Source: Parus major
Taxonomy: Eukaryota > Chordata > Aves > Passeriformes > Paridae
DNA length: 64,000 nt
NCBI RefSeq assembly: GCF_001522545.3
Contig: NC_031781.1
Location: 5,930,911-5,994,910 of the forward strand
Direction of reading: 5' to 3'
Every line of letters starts with the position of its first letter. Position 1 is the first letter of the stretch. Of this stretch, positions 1-13,600 are shown in pieces. The notes below the pieces were generated by a model. That model did not search any database and had not been told where the DNA came from. It saw nothing but the letters and a program-made list of their open reading frames with translations. A program made the position numbers and the translations under genes.

Positions 1-3000
1 CTATCCTCTTCAAAACCCATTAGAACAAGCTGACTCACAGAGGAGAAAAATGACTGTACCAACAGATTTTCTCCATCTATCTTTATAGCATATGTCAGAC
101 AGCTTTTCATAAAAAGCTTCAGGGTTGAACTCTGAGTCTATATTCTCTTCGCTACAGTTCACAAAGTTTAAGAGTCTGGCAAAGGCAGTACTGCAGATAT
201 GTTCTTACATTGATGCTTTAGGGGTCAGGTGGTCCCTCATCATGTCAGGTTGAACTGATGCTGTCAGATGCCACATTCTGCTGCTCACCTCACAGGCTAC
301 GTACCACCCCCACAAAAAGCCACCTCCAGTATAAGGCCATGGGGGCTCCTCAAGGCAACAGCCCCAAGAATATTTGAAACCAGGAACGTGACAACATGGC
401 ATACTGTCCCATTTCAAACACCACAGCTGCTTGAAAGGCTCCTTACTGCCCATCATCTAGATATCCCATAGCTACAGCCTTCAGCAATGAGGTTCTGAGC
501 TCTCTGTCTGAACCAGGGACACAGCAGCCAGCAAATAAACACTGACAGTGGGTCACAGCAGTGACTTCCAAAAAAGAGGCTTCCAACTGACAAAGGTCTT
601 TGACTATTCGGTTCTAGGAAGTGTGCACCCAGCTGAGGAGGAACCAAATTGCCTCCAGACTGGAACATTTTCAAATTTCGTAAATGCAGACTAAATCAGC
701 TGCTGTTCCCAAGAATGAACAAAAAAACCCTTAGAAACCTAAGAAGCCTTAGAGAGACTCCAGGAACCCTTCTAATGACAATTTATATCATCTGAGCCAG
801 ACACTAGGAATTTAAATTCTAACAGATTTAGAAAATCATTGCAACATTTCAAAATTGTGTCAGTCTCAGCACCAATGACCATTACGATTACAGGCAGAGA
901 CACCTGTGTTCCCATCTGACTCACCTGTGGGCAAAGTGCCAGCTGAATCCTGGGACAGGCACCAGAAACTATGGCACTGCTGCAGAAGTTTAATTCATTT
1001 CAGTCAGAGTTCAAGGGTGCAATTTATTTGGTACAACCAAACAAAAGTCTTTGCCATTAAATATCTTATTACAACATCTGCGTATTAAACACTGGGAGTA
1101 GAGCAAGGAGCAGCTGAACATTAAAGGAAGAAGAGATGAGCAGTTTCAGAATACAATACAGCTCTCAGTGACAAAGGGAAAACAAAAGTGATTTATTTAT
1201 AGCAACCACTTAAAGACAGCACAAGGCAACTACTTGGGGGAAGGGGAAAATTAATCAGCCTTCATTCCAGAGGCCTCTTACTGAGCCTCTTATGAAAATT
1301 GTTCTGGCTAAACAGCATCCTGGCCAGCAATTACAGGGGTTGGGGGGGCAGGTATGAGCTAAAAAACACATGTAGCAAACTGCACGAGGCAACTAAAAAA
1401 TACCATTTTTCTTCTTAAATGGTGATCCTTAGAAGACATATTGATACAATAACCACCTACTTCAGTTTTAAACCTACTAATAAAATGTAGGATTCTTACA
1501 ATGAAGTCCAGAGGAAATATTTCTTTTCCCTTTTCCTCACCTCTCTCCACTGGAAGGGAAGAATTGAGTGGTGTGAAGGGGGTAGGTTCAGCTCTACCTT
1601 TAATTAATTAACACACAGTATTTACTCTTTTGAGGGTTTTGTGTTTTAGTAGTTTTTTTTTAAAAAACAGTATGATGTTGCCAAGAATTAATTTTCAAGT
1701 ATCTAGAAAGACAGCACACCACTTAAACAACACATACATCCAATGTGTTCAGACACAGACTTTCAATGTATTAAAATTCCCTAGTGCAATCAAATTCATT
1801 ATCTTAGCTGAAAAAAATCCCCTAAAAACAGAACAGCAGAAAACCCTCTAAGGTGGTGTATGCAGTTCATCTGGACCCCAATTCTACTCATCCAAAGAAA
1901 AGACAAACACCTTTAAAAATCTATTTTGAGGAGTCATTTTCACCACAGGTAAAATACTTTAAATGTGTTCCTGAAGAGCAACAGTGACATCCAGTGGAAG
2001 CACATCAGCTTCAAGGTAAGCTCCACAGGAAGGTCAGATGGAATACACCATGCTAGATAGGAGGGCTCATGAAAAGCTGAGAAGTAACCTCAGTTCTCTC
2101 AGCTGCACACAAAGTATCATTGACTGAGCACAGGCACACTGCTCTGGCCTGGAAAGGCATCCCCTCTTCAAGGCAGCACTGAAATTTCTGGAGCAATCAA
2201 GATTTGCATTACTCCACATCTACTGTCCAGACCAGCAAAGGGTAACAACTCAATTTAGGGGACAAGTTGAATTAGCTTTATGAAACATTTTATATGATCA
2301 TTCATCCATGCTATACTCTTATGTCAGAATTCAAGTTGCAATAGTGCAGGGAATTTGGAAGGGAGAGAAAGGAAACAGAAGGGAGGTGAAAAGAACATTA
2401 CCTACCTTTTATTTTTGCTTCAGACAAACAGTATGTTGGGTTTGATGCAACTATTTACACAGAACCCTCCTCCCTATTGGTGTTACTTAAAAAAAAACAC
2501 TAAAATTTGGGACCTCTACTGTAACAGCCATGTTACACCATAGGCAAATAAATAGTAAGCTCCTGATAAACTCAGGAAGAAATAAGAGTTAATAGGGACA
2601 TCTCAAACCCATTTAAATCCCAAGGCACTCCTGTGCCAAAGCCTAAGTGAAGCACTGGCAGGAGGAGGCGGATGAAGCAGGCTCATGTATTTTAAATGAA
2701 ACAGCATCAGAGCATCCAGCTCTGCTGACCAAAATGCCCGGAAGGACAGAAACAGGGGAAGAGCTAGTGGCCAGCTAAGGTACTCAAAAATGTACAAACC
2801 AGCCTGTCCATACAGAGAAGGCTGCACTTGGGCTGAAATTCAGATTTGCCTGCAGAAATACCAGCATCCTATCTCTACAAGTGACCCTGTCTGGCAATCC
2901 CCAGCCAAGAGCAGGTCCTCAGCAGAAGGGAAAAGCTGTTTCCTTCCTACATTTCAGTGACCTTGCTCTGTGGTTCACTGTCTATTGGTGCAGTTTACTT

Positions 3001-3795
3001 ACCCCTATAGTCTCTAAGTGTCATTTTCAAATCAGGACAGACAGTAGTACCATCAGCTTCAAGGTAACATTGAAGAAAAATGGGAGTTTGGTACCTATTG
3101 CATTTCCAAAGGCACAAATGGTATTTTTGTGAAGAGTGAAATGAGAATAATAATGCCAGACATTGAAAGCCTAGTGACAGATAAAACATAATGACTACCA
3201 GTTGTTAAAAAAAATAAAGCAAGTTTGTATTTCTTGAGAAGGAAAAGCTAAGGCTAGACTTCAACATTTTAGATTTCTATTTCCTGTTTTGCTTAGGCAT
3301 TTTATCTCCCTCAACCAATTTTCCCCTCCTATCAGTCCTAGAGTTTCCTAACAAAATTTTTTCCTAAGGAAATAGGAAGAGATCTTCCGTAATTCAGTAT
3401 GGAATAATTAAGCTTTGTGCATAGGTGATGCTCAACTGTCCAACACTGCTCCTGGAGAACAAAAAAAATTTCAAAGGAACAATTTTGTGTGGGAACAAGC
3501 CACAATAGGAACAAAAATATAAGAATGAAAACCTCTTGTAAGAAATGTCACCAAGAATCGAACTACTTCTTTCTGGTCCTGATTTTTGGAGAAAAAATCC
3601 CAAGAAAAGGCAGACAAACATTGAAAAAAATGTTTATTCTCAGCCTGGGTTGTCTGGTTACAGGTTCTTTTACACCAAAAACATCAGCCTCCAAGGCAAG
3701 ACTCACAGTGGTCTCCTGAAGTGGGAGAACTCCTGAATGAGCTTTCAGCTCCTTCCCTTCATCAGAATAATATGCATTTTTCCACTGAATTACGT

Positions 3796-3930
3796 ATATA
3801 CACACTGTGTAACATACAAATCATGAGCATACCTATTTTGTTACTTATATACATGTATAAAAATGCATCTATATACATGCATGCCGTGTATATGTAAATA
3901 CAGACACGGGCACACTGCAACACACACACT
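3796..3930. repeat. Degenerate TA/CA/TG simple-repeat tract
   Basis: Imperfect alternating purine-pyrimidine words (tatatacatg, atgtata, acacacac) over about 135 bases, typical of a decayed microsatellite. Confidence 0.6.
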
Positions 3931-4439
3931 TCTTACTCTTGCTAGAAGTTTGAATTTTAGCAGAAAAGTCTGAGATCTTAGAAACTTTTAAAGCTTAAGC
4001 TAACTTCATCCATCTGCAAGCTGGCACAGAACTGCAGCTTGAAAAAAAAAAACTTAAAAATCTTGCCTCCATCTCATTGCTTTGAATTATGACTCAAGCA
4101 TTAAAACAAGCCACATACAGCAGCAACCTAAGTGGGAGAATTTACATTAATTAGCCTGAGATGCTGAACTTAAAAGGCAATTTTTATTCTGACCAATAAT
4201 GACTTGTCAGGACTTGCCTTATTGTTCCAGAGTCTAAGAACAAATCTATTCACTGTAAGATGACAGAAATTAAAAGCTGATCCTCTTATTTCTGGAAGAA
4301 ATCTTGTCAAACCAGAGCACAAGGGAAAGCAGTTGTAGCAGCACAGCTGCTCCATCCACTACCAGGCAAAGCAGTTGCAGGTTGCTGCAGTCATTCAGGC
4401 CCCTTGGAAAGCCAAGCTGAGGGTACTGCCTTTTCCTCT

Positions 4440-4870
4440 CTCCCATGTTCTTCACCAAGATACTCATCCTGTCACTCAATGCCCTCTCCAGCTCTTCCTG
4501 TAGTCCCTTAGGTACCAGAAGGGGCTCTAAGGTCTCCCTGGAGTCTTCTCCAGGCTAAACAATCCCAACTCTTTCAGCCTGTCTCCACGGCAGAGGTGCT
4601 CCAGCCCTCTGATGATCCTCATGGTCTCCTCTGGGCCCATGCCAACAGGTACACATTTTTCTCACACTGGGGCCCCAGAGGAGAAGGCAGCACTGCAGGT
4701 GGGGTCTCACCTGAGCCCAGCAGAGGGGCAGGTTTGGCTCCCTCAGCCTGCTGCCCATGGGGTTTTGGCTGCAGCCCAAGACACGTTTGGCTTTCTGGGC
4801 TACAAGTGCACATTGCTGGGTCAAGTCAAGCTTCTTGTCAACAAACATCTTCTTTCTCTTCAGGGCTGCT
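4440..4870 (-). mobile_element. CR1 LINE remnant (reverse-transcriptase 3' portion)
   Basis: The minus strand reads KKLDLTQQCALVAQKAKRVL and VRPHLQCCLLLWGP. These match the conserved end of avian CR1 ORF2 (family knowledge: KLDMSQQCALAAQKANRVLG, LVRPHLEYCVQLWGP). Downstream on the same strand come the CR1 words for an RELGLFSLE-like segment and GGAGAAGACTCCAGGGAGAC. Frames shift between these pieces, so the copy is dead. The 3' end with its terminal short repeat is missing or unrecognisable. Confidence 0.85.
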
Positions 4871-7800
4871 CTCAATCTCTTTTTCTCTGTTCCTGTTTAA
4901 GACCTGTTCCCTCACAAAACAGTTACAAGGTCACATCTCTGAACAGGCTTACAGAAGTGGATTTCCTTTAATAAAAGGAGAGGCAGCTATGGGTAACCAC
5001 CTGCAACCACTCTGCATGGGAAGGATGTAGGGAAGAGCTCCTGTGATCAATCACAGCAAATCCCTACAAAGTTTCTGCTTGCACAGCCAAGTAGGATAGA
5101 GAACAGTGGAAGCATCTTGAGTACTCATCACACTGTTGTTCTTTTAATTAAACAATCTACCTACCTATTCCAGGAGGAAGACAATTGTGCACCAGATTAA
5201 AGCTACCTGGAGTGGGAATCCTCAGAAAAGTAAGGTGATAGTAGATCAAGAAAAATAAAAATTAAGCAGACCACATTTTTGCCATAGACTGAAGGTTGGA
5301 TCCCTGCTCCCAAACATAGGATCCCCTCCTTCCAATGCTTAAAATTAAATAAGCAAAGGGGGTGGGGAAGGTGCAAACAAAAACCCCCCATTCACATCCC
5401 ATCACAAAGAGCTGCAGCTCTATGCAATGAAACAATTCCCAGGAAGGAATTTCACAGCAAGTTAAAAAAAAAAGGTACAACGAGATTCAAAAGTATTAAC
5501 AAATGCCAAAATTAGATACAGTTACCAATTTAGAAGCCAAAAGGTCAAAAAAAGAGGCACATCTGGCCTATGAGTAATTCAGAAGGAATCTGTTTACACA
5601 AGGACAAGCTGACAGGATGAACTGCTGCAGTCAGCATGAGACCATGGTCTGAGCACTGGAGGCACCCGAGGTCACCAAGCACCCAACCAGCAAAGGAGAG
5701 AGGTGGAGTCAGCTCTGGACATTCAGTTATGGACTTCAGACAACTTTATGATCAGATCACGTTTTCTGGAATTTGCCTCCAATCCTATCCAACAGGACTA
5801 TTTTGAATAATTTACCAGTGAAGAAATAAGCACAATCCAAGGCCTGGAGAAAGCTCAAAACCCAGCAGTGTCAAAAAGAGTCTAAATATCTGTTTTAGCT
5901 GAAAGAGGCATTTGAAGAGCCCCAGGCTACTTGTTTCAAAGTCCTTCCTGCTGAAGTGATGCCCTTACCAAGCTTTCTTTTGTGAAGGTCAGCTATGCCT
6001 AGAGACTTGGTATCTCCACAACTGAGTGCCATTTAACTTCATAAGAACTAAGGATATTTAAGGCATTTGTGCTCCTGAATTTCAGAAGAGCAGAAAGACT
6101 TTTTGGCAAGAGAATGTCAGAGGATAGTTCTCACTTCTGCCCATATCTCCCAAATTGCCCTACCAAGGGATTACCTCTTTCTGAGTATGTCTGAGGCAGC
6201 TCAGCATGAGTAAGTTTTAAGGTATCTTTCGTTAAAAAGTTATATACAGAGGCTGAGGCTAAAATCTCCTCATAAGCCTCCTCCCTTGCAAAGTAACATT
6301 TTGCACAGAATTACAACATGCCTCCAGAAGGTTTATGTTTAAACCTGAGCAAAAAAATCTCTATATGAATGTATATTTCCTATTTTCCATAATATTTCAT
6401 AGAAAATCTGTCTACACACATAGCTTACACTACAATGCTTTTATTCACCATTTTCAGTGTTCAGATAAACAAGCTTAGATAAACACCCAAGCACTTTCTA
6501 ACTGTCCCTGTGACATCAACCATTCAGCATCTGCTATGACACTTGACCATACACAGCCTTCCTGGAATTAGTAGCAACAGCAGCAAATCTGTCCCATAAT
6601 GAAACAAGTGTTATTGCATACTCATGTCAGCTGCAACCAGACATGCAAAGCTTTCCTTGTACTTTAAAAAAAAAAAAGCCCACCACCAAATCTCCAAAAT
6701 AAAACACATTATCTGTCCTCTCTGGAAAAAGATAAATTATATGTTGAATGTTTTCATAACTTATCAGAACAGTGAACACATCCTCTGACCTGATCTGACA
6801 CAACTCTTCACCCAGACAGACCCAAATGCTTACAGTTACTGACCCCAGATAAGCATAAGAACCTATATTTCTGAAATCACCTGAAAAATCCATTCTTCTC
6901 ATTCTGACTTTTCTTTAGGTCCTCACTACTCAACATTGCAGAATAAAGCATGAATTTACCCTTTAGCTTCTAGATCAAAGCAAGCACACTCACAGGATCA
7001 AGGCACAGGACTGCAAGATTTCCTTTCTTCCCACCAGCTTCCCACTGCACACACCAGGAGTGCTTGCCCCGAACTTTGGGTTTCAAGGTGATTGATTATG
7101 CAACACTTTAAAGCAACAATTGTTAGCTTATAATTTAAGAGTGAGCATTTATTGCAGAGGTACTGCTTCTGATCTAACATTTACAGTCTCACAGCTACAT
7201 TAACATACCTAGAATTCACTTCTGACAGCTTTACCAGTTTACCATGCCTTCACACCAACCATGACTGCAATTCTGCCCATGGTGTCCTTCTCTTACATTT
7301 ACATGAACCCTTGCATGCATCAGTTCTACTTTCAAAGCAAGCTGCATCTCCTAAGCCTCCTATATTTACAGAAAACACCAGCAGATGGGCAGAGCAACTT
7401 TAAAGTTTACATCCATTGTTATAAACACATCCAATACCCTGATTCATAATGAACTTAAACCAACTGCCTGAGAAATCAGAATATTCTAAAGGCTCCAGTC
7501 TCCCTCTTCCTAGGGAAGTGAAAATTGGTTTGGAGTAAGTTTGTTTTCAAGCTCACCAACCTTGACAATATTTCATGACTCTTATCCCACAGCTTATTTA
7601 GGATTGTTTTTTCTTCCTATTCAACTTGATGACAAACTAGTTTTGATGTCTGTATTCAGTTATTCTTTCTTGCGTGTTAGTCAGCCTCTCCCCATGAGAA
7701 ACCAGATACTGCACTGAGTGGTTTTACAGTCACTGTTTTCATTAAGATCTGTGCTTTCACAATGCTTAACAAAAAAAAAAATTACACAGCTACACAGCAT

Positions 7801-10525
7801 TATAAGCTCTCCTTGGAAAAATATTCTTACTGACTTAAGGGTGAAAAGATTCATGATTCATGATGTGTCAAGAATAGTGTTCATGTATTTTAGGGGTACC
7901 AAAACTAAATAATAACCCATATGGCTTACATTTTAAATGTAATTACATCCTGAAATGTCTGCAAAATCTCAGGATTATTCAATAGGCAGAATCCTGGCAC
8001 ACTAACACAGCAGCAGAGAAAGAAGGAGTAGGTTCACTTTCCATTGAAGGAAAAGGTAACCTTGGCATGAAATCAAGATCTGCAGGTGGCAGCTTCAAGT
8101 CTGAATTTGACAGAAAATAACTATCTCACCTACCCAAAAAACACCAAAATAAGCAATTCACTATTAAAAAAGCAAGTGTTTGGCTCAACACAAGAAAGAA
8201 ATTAAAATACAGTGAAATTTAAGTCTTGCAGTGAGTTGTAGGAGTGATGGTACCCTTAAAGAGCCCAGTATGATATATTTCTAAAAGATACAAGACATGA
8301 CATTCACTTAAAAGAGGAGACTGACATGAGTGTGTAAGTTACTATGGAGCCAAGATCTTCATGCTCAGGTTATACTTAAAATAGCATATGAAGCCATTTT
8401 CAGAGATATCAGTTTCTTTTTAACAGCAAAGAACATTTCAGATCAATTCTAAATTTAATCTTAACCTAGAGTATTCAAAACAAGCTCTCAGAGGACATTT
8501 ATTCTTCCCCTCCTAACTTTAGCAATTTTAACTGCCTTAATCCAAGGAGATAGTACTAGCTATATTTTGCAGTTCCCATGCTGCATGCCTGAGCCAAAGC
8601 TTGCATTTGAGTGGCAGTTCAAGAAAACTCCTTTGAAGTAATTTAGGACCCCAAACCAAAGTATGTTTCTGCTGCATGATTGAGCATGGATTCACTTCTC
8701 CCTCTGCAAATACACAGCACCTGGTCCAAACACATTACACCCCAGAATATCAAGTGCCTCGTTTCCTACAGGCTCAGAGCATCACTAGAGCAAACCCTTG
8801 TCAGCCACCAGCACATGAACCAACACAACAGTTAGTGGCACACAAACAGCTGGTCCCAGCAGCATCTATTGGATGTTTGGCCACATAAACCCTCTTCCAC
8901 AGGGGAACACTTGTGTTAGAGGGACAGATGTTCAGGGTGGTTAGTCACTGTTCAAGGGATTTGTTCAGCAGCTCTCTTCAATGGACATCTTAAGAGGTTT
9001 TATAATGAAAATCTAAGTTTTGGAAGAGCTCAAGCCTTTTCTTCTTTTCTTTAAATTACTACTGGATAATATGTTCTAGCAATAGGAGCAGCACAGGAGA
9101 GAGTAAATTTACCATCATTTCCCATTAGCAGATACCTTGTCTGTATTTTTCAAGCCATTCACTGGCATGTTACAAACCCAAAGTGTTATTTTTCTCACAG
9201 AAAGGATGTATCCATGCTGTATTTCAGCCCAGTCTTACACTATGCCACATTTTAAATTAAAGCAGATAAGAGTTCAAAGCTAGACCAGTTCAATAGGCTA
9301 ATAAACAAAGAGGTCATTGGACTCATAGTTTCATAGCCTGCATAACTTTAGAATTAGAACACAGGAGGGGAGGAATAGGAAGAAGTCAGATTTAGCCAAA
9401 ACTAGCCAAGGATCAATAAACACTTTCACCTCCTTCCTTCTGTGACTGCTTCCTCCCATGCTCTCCCACTAACCCCACACTAACCAACCTCAGGCTTTGT
9501 TTGCTTTCTTTACACAGCACTCACATAGTAGGGCATCAGGCTTAGAGCTACAAACTCAAATCCTGTCCATCCCAAAATACCATGGCTATTCCAGTATCTC
9601 CAGCAATGGACTGAAGGCATATTAAATAAAAACATCACTGTGTTTGAGAGATAACTTTAGTACCCCAATAAAGATCTAAACTGATATGGTCAAAGACACT
9701 GCCAAAGAGCAACAGACATTGGCTAGAAGTTTGCCCTTCAGCTGGGGCAATGCCACTTATTCAGACCCCTGGTTCACAGAAAGCCTTTCAGCCTACACCT
9801 CATGCTGAACGAGATTAACCAAAATCCAGCCATGGAAATAACATACAGCAGAATCCTCTAAGTATCCCCAAATGTATCAAAAATATCCAAAGATTGACAA
9901 GACAAAATAAAGACGTTTACATGAATCATCACCACATGCAAAAATTACAGCTTGTACGGGCAGCAGCTTTAAAGGGTCACTTTTGTAACAGCCAACATCA
10001 CTGAATTACTCAGTTGCTGGATTTATCCTCAGGTACAGTCAGAACTCAGAGGTCTCAACACATGATTCAGGGAACAGATATGAACTAATGTCTCCAGGTA
10101 TTTAGGAAAGAAGCTCCAGTACAATATGTCACCTATTTGTCATGTGTGACACCTACGCACAGCAATTTTTTTTGTCTTTGCTGACTGTCAGTGAAAAGAT
10201 ATCGTGAATTCTATTTTCAGGACTGACAGCAGCCTGAAGGATTCATATCAGCTAGCAAAGCCAACTTCAGTTGTTGCTTACATCTGCTTTTTTTTGTGAA
10301 CTATCATTCATGTCATTATGAACCACACATTCCTGAACAGGGGCTGTTACTAAAAAACACATCTATACATGCACTAAGTTTATCTTCCTTTTAAGATCAT
10401 TATATATAATTGCCCTATGAAGAAAGTACAGTTAAACAAAAACAAACAATACAAGTTTAGATAAAAACCAGGTGTCTTGCAGCTCAAATAAACAACACAG
10501 AAAGATGATTCTACAGTTCAACCAC

Positions 10526-10696
10526 CTGAGTCACACACTCTAAAGGCTGCACAAAGTGTACTGAAGAGGAACTCTCCACAATTACTGGTTGCTGACCTAC
10601 CCCAGTACCATGGGTCCCATCCACACTGCTGCCATATTTCTGGGGTTTCACTACATCTCCATAATCAGCATCAAAGTTAGTCTTCCACACCATCAC
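10526..10696 (-). CDS. POC1A: POC1A exon 9 (linker after the propeller)
   Basis: Encodes [20 protein letters not shown] and a Ser/Gln-rich linker ending ...QPLECVTQ. The acceptor is CTTCTGCAG. The donor is inferred as CAG|GTGGTT by analogy with the human protein, where a similar VQSQPQEPVSVPQ linker precedes the coiled coil. Without splicing, the frame stops 4 codons later at 10511. Confidence 0.85.
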
Positions 10697-13600
10697 CTGC
10701 AGAAGAAAGTTAACTCCATTAAAACTTCCCATCTAGGTTTACTTATACATCATATTTTTTCAAGCATTCAGAGAAAAATCAGCAAACACACAAAATGTTC
10801 CCCTAGAAGAGCTTTGCCATTAATTAAATTAAGGATGTTGATTGTAAATATGCTGCTAAATACAGACAGTTTAACTGATTTGTCAATGGGTAAGTGACCT
10901 CTTTCAACATTCTTTTCATCAAGATCATCATTAAACTGGAATGACCAAGAGAACTTCAAAGCAACATGAAGAATACACCATTAAAGCCACAAAAATTTAA
11001 AAATACCACACTCATCACTATGACATTTATCAGCCACACCCCAACCAACCAGTCACTCTTTTATCACAAGACTCATTCAGAGGGAAAGGAGAGTTAGTAC
11101 TAAGACCAGCATTAGAGTTCTTAACTTAAGTTTGTCAGCTGGACACCAAACTTAAATCCCACTTATAGGCTCTGCTTTCCATAACACAGTATTGACTTCA
11201 GAAAAGAGGCCTCTAACACATAAACCACTTCAACATATCAAGAGGAAATCCACAGAGTAAACCCTTCAGCAGTGACTCTACAAGTCTAAAAATGTTAGAG
11301 CAATTAATCAACAATTTCAGAGGTCTGAAAGACACCCAAGAATCCAGACAGCTCATCTGATTCTTCTTCTGCTCATCAGAAGCATTTATTCTTCATTTAC
11401 AAATTTGAATCACTGTTTTGCATGAAATCAAAGCATTTTTCTTTCACTCTTGCACAGTTAACCAATGGAATGCCCATTCCATTGTGCAACAGGGAAAAAA
11501 AGTGATGTTCTAAGTAAACAGAATTTGTCTCTTCACAGCTAGCAAAGGTGCTGTTAAAAGTGGGCATTGCCATCTGGCCCAGCCTGGGGATTAAGAGCAG
11601 TACAACACAGCTCTTTGAAGACTGATGATCCTTACTCAGATCACTACTTTGCGTTGAAGTCTGTGTGTATTCAGCAGGGTAACTCCCACTGTGCTAAAAC
11701 CAGGACATATTTGCAGCACAGGCTCATGCAACGGGCCTGTTTGCAGCTGGAATATTGAGTAAGGGTTTCTTGGAAGGCTACATGTCTTACATTACCACCA
11801 AAAAGATTGGTTTTGACCTCCAGAGATGTTGTTAATAGAGCAGCAAGTCATGTCAGCATGATCCAGACATACTGGATAAAGGGTACACTTTTGCTTTCCC
11901 CATTGACAATAAAGAACAAAAAGCAGCAGCTTTTAAAGAAATGTGAAGCTGGACTGTAACTCAGGAATGAATCAGGTACCTGTTCATCAGAACCTCCAGA
12001 AGCAAATAAGTCTCCATCTCTTGAAAATGCTACACATGTAGCTGGTCCCTGCAAAGACATTTAAAAGACAGATTTAAAAAAGACAGAAGAAAATGAGGTG
12101 TTACAACATTCCATTCATTACAGCTTTACAAGGTATTTATCATTTGACATCAGCAATCTAAAGGCAAAATTTGAAAAGCTCTTACCTGTCAGGTAAATGG
12201 GCCATAATTAAGATGCTAAGCTTGCTGGCAATTACCTTTCCCACACTTTTGACCCCAGTTTAAGACACCCAGTTTTCAATAACCCTGGCAGAGACAGGAA
12301 CAAACCAATCTTTACAGCACCAGGCTTTTTCTTGTTCCCCTCAAACATCCCCTCTCCACTTCAGAATTAGAAATTTCTAGAACCCCTGTTCACTTATTAA
12401 AAGTGTTGAAACTCTAAGGTTTTTGCATAGTAGGCTGGCTAAAACTGCTTTTCTCTTAGTTATCACATAGGAGGGATGCCAGAGTTAATACATCCAGGGT
12501 CACCTCTACACAGCACCTGCCTTGTGAAGAAGCCTCACGCTTGAAACAGTCAGTTCTGAGAGACTTCAAATACTCGAGTGCTACAGCACACCTTTCACAC
12601 CACACACCTATTTCAATGTGTTTTCCACCTTCCAGCAAGCACACAGGAGGATGCACTTGGGAAGGCTGAGGCAGGAGCTCTGAGCTGCAGTTAAACAGAG
12701 CTCAGGAACTGCTACGTGTGTTAGAGCCCAGGCACAACAGACAAACTGTTCTGCTCAGAGCAAACAGCTGAGAACCCAGACTGTGGAGTTCTGTGTCAGC
12801 TGCTGAACACATTCCTCTGCAGAATGTCCACCAGCATGGGCAGAGGTCAGAATGAGAACTTTCAGAATCTGCCTACTTAGCTGACAGGCTGGGGAGGGTT
12901 GGGAGGAAACACCAAAAACACAACAAGAAAAGCCACAACAACCACCAGAAAACTCCACCATGTGATCATACACCTCCTGACAGAAGCAATTACCCTCCTT
13001 CAAATAAGATCATGTATTTCAGAGGGCAATTAAGAAGCTTCTCCTCACCCTGTATCAAGTTAGAAGGAGACAGAATTCTGAGTCCACATCTTTCCAATGG
13101 ACATTGCATGGAAACCTCACACTCTTTCTTTGCCTTCTTTGTAAACGCGAATTCAACGTAATAAATCCTGAAGATAGACAAATACCCAAAGATTGCATGT
13201 GATAAGCACCCAGCTCTCACAGTAACCTGTCCCCCACTGTCCTGTGGGCTTCCAAACATGCTGGCACAAGTTTATGACAGCAAAACCAGAACCTTGCTGG
13301 GCTCAATCCCACTGTGAAGAGTTTTAGCTTCCTTAAAACACATTAAGGTGTTTCCATATCATTTAACATGCAGTGATTTCAAAATGTTTTGAGACCTTCC
13401 CATAGCAACACCTCACTAGAGAGGACTTGCCAGGAACCATCCAGTAGCAGCAATTCCAAATCGCAGGCGCAGTCATTGGTGTGACTAAGCTCACTCACCT
13501 GACACAGCAATAACTAGGGTAGATATTTCAGACCAAAGACACTGCCATCAATCAGCTGAGACAAACTGTGCCTCTGCCTTTATTCCCACCCACCTACCCC

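Larger units (their letters stand above)
1..10510. other. POC1A 3' intron / flank, no coding sequence recognised
   Basis: I looked on the minus strand for the missing POC1A coiled-coil exon (the LEHIVxQLDVLTQTVSILEQ region) and did not find it. The short open frames here have no family signature. Recognisable content is limited to a CR1 remnant near 4440-4870 and a TA/CA-rich tract near 3796-3930. The stretch is AT-rich and most likely the long final intron of POC1A. Confidence 0.6.
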
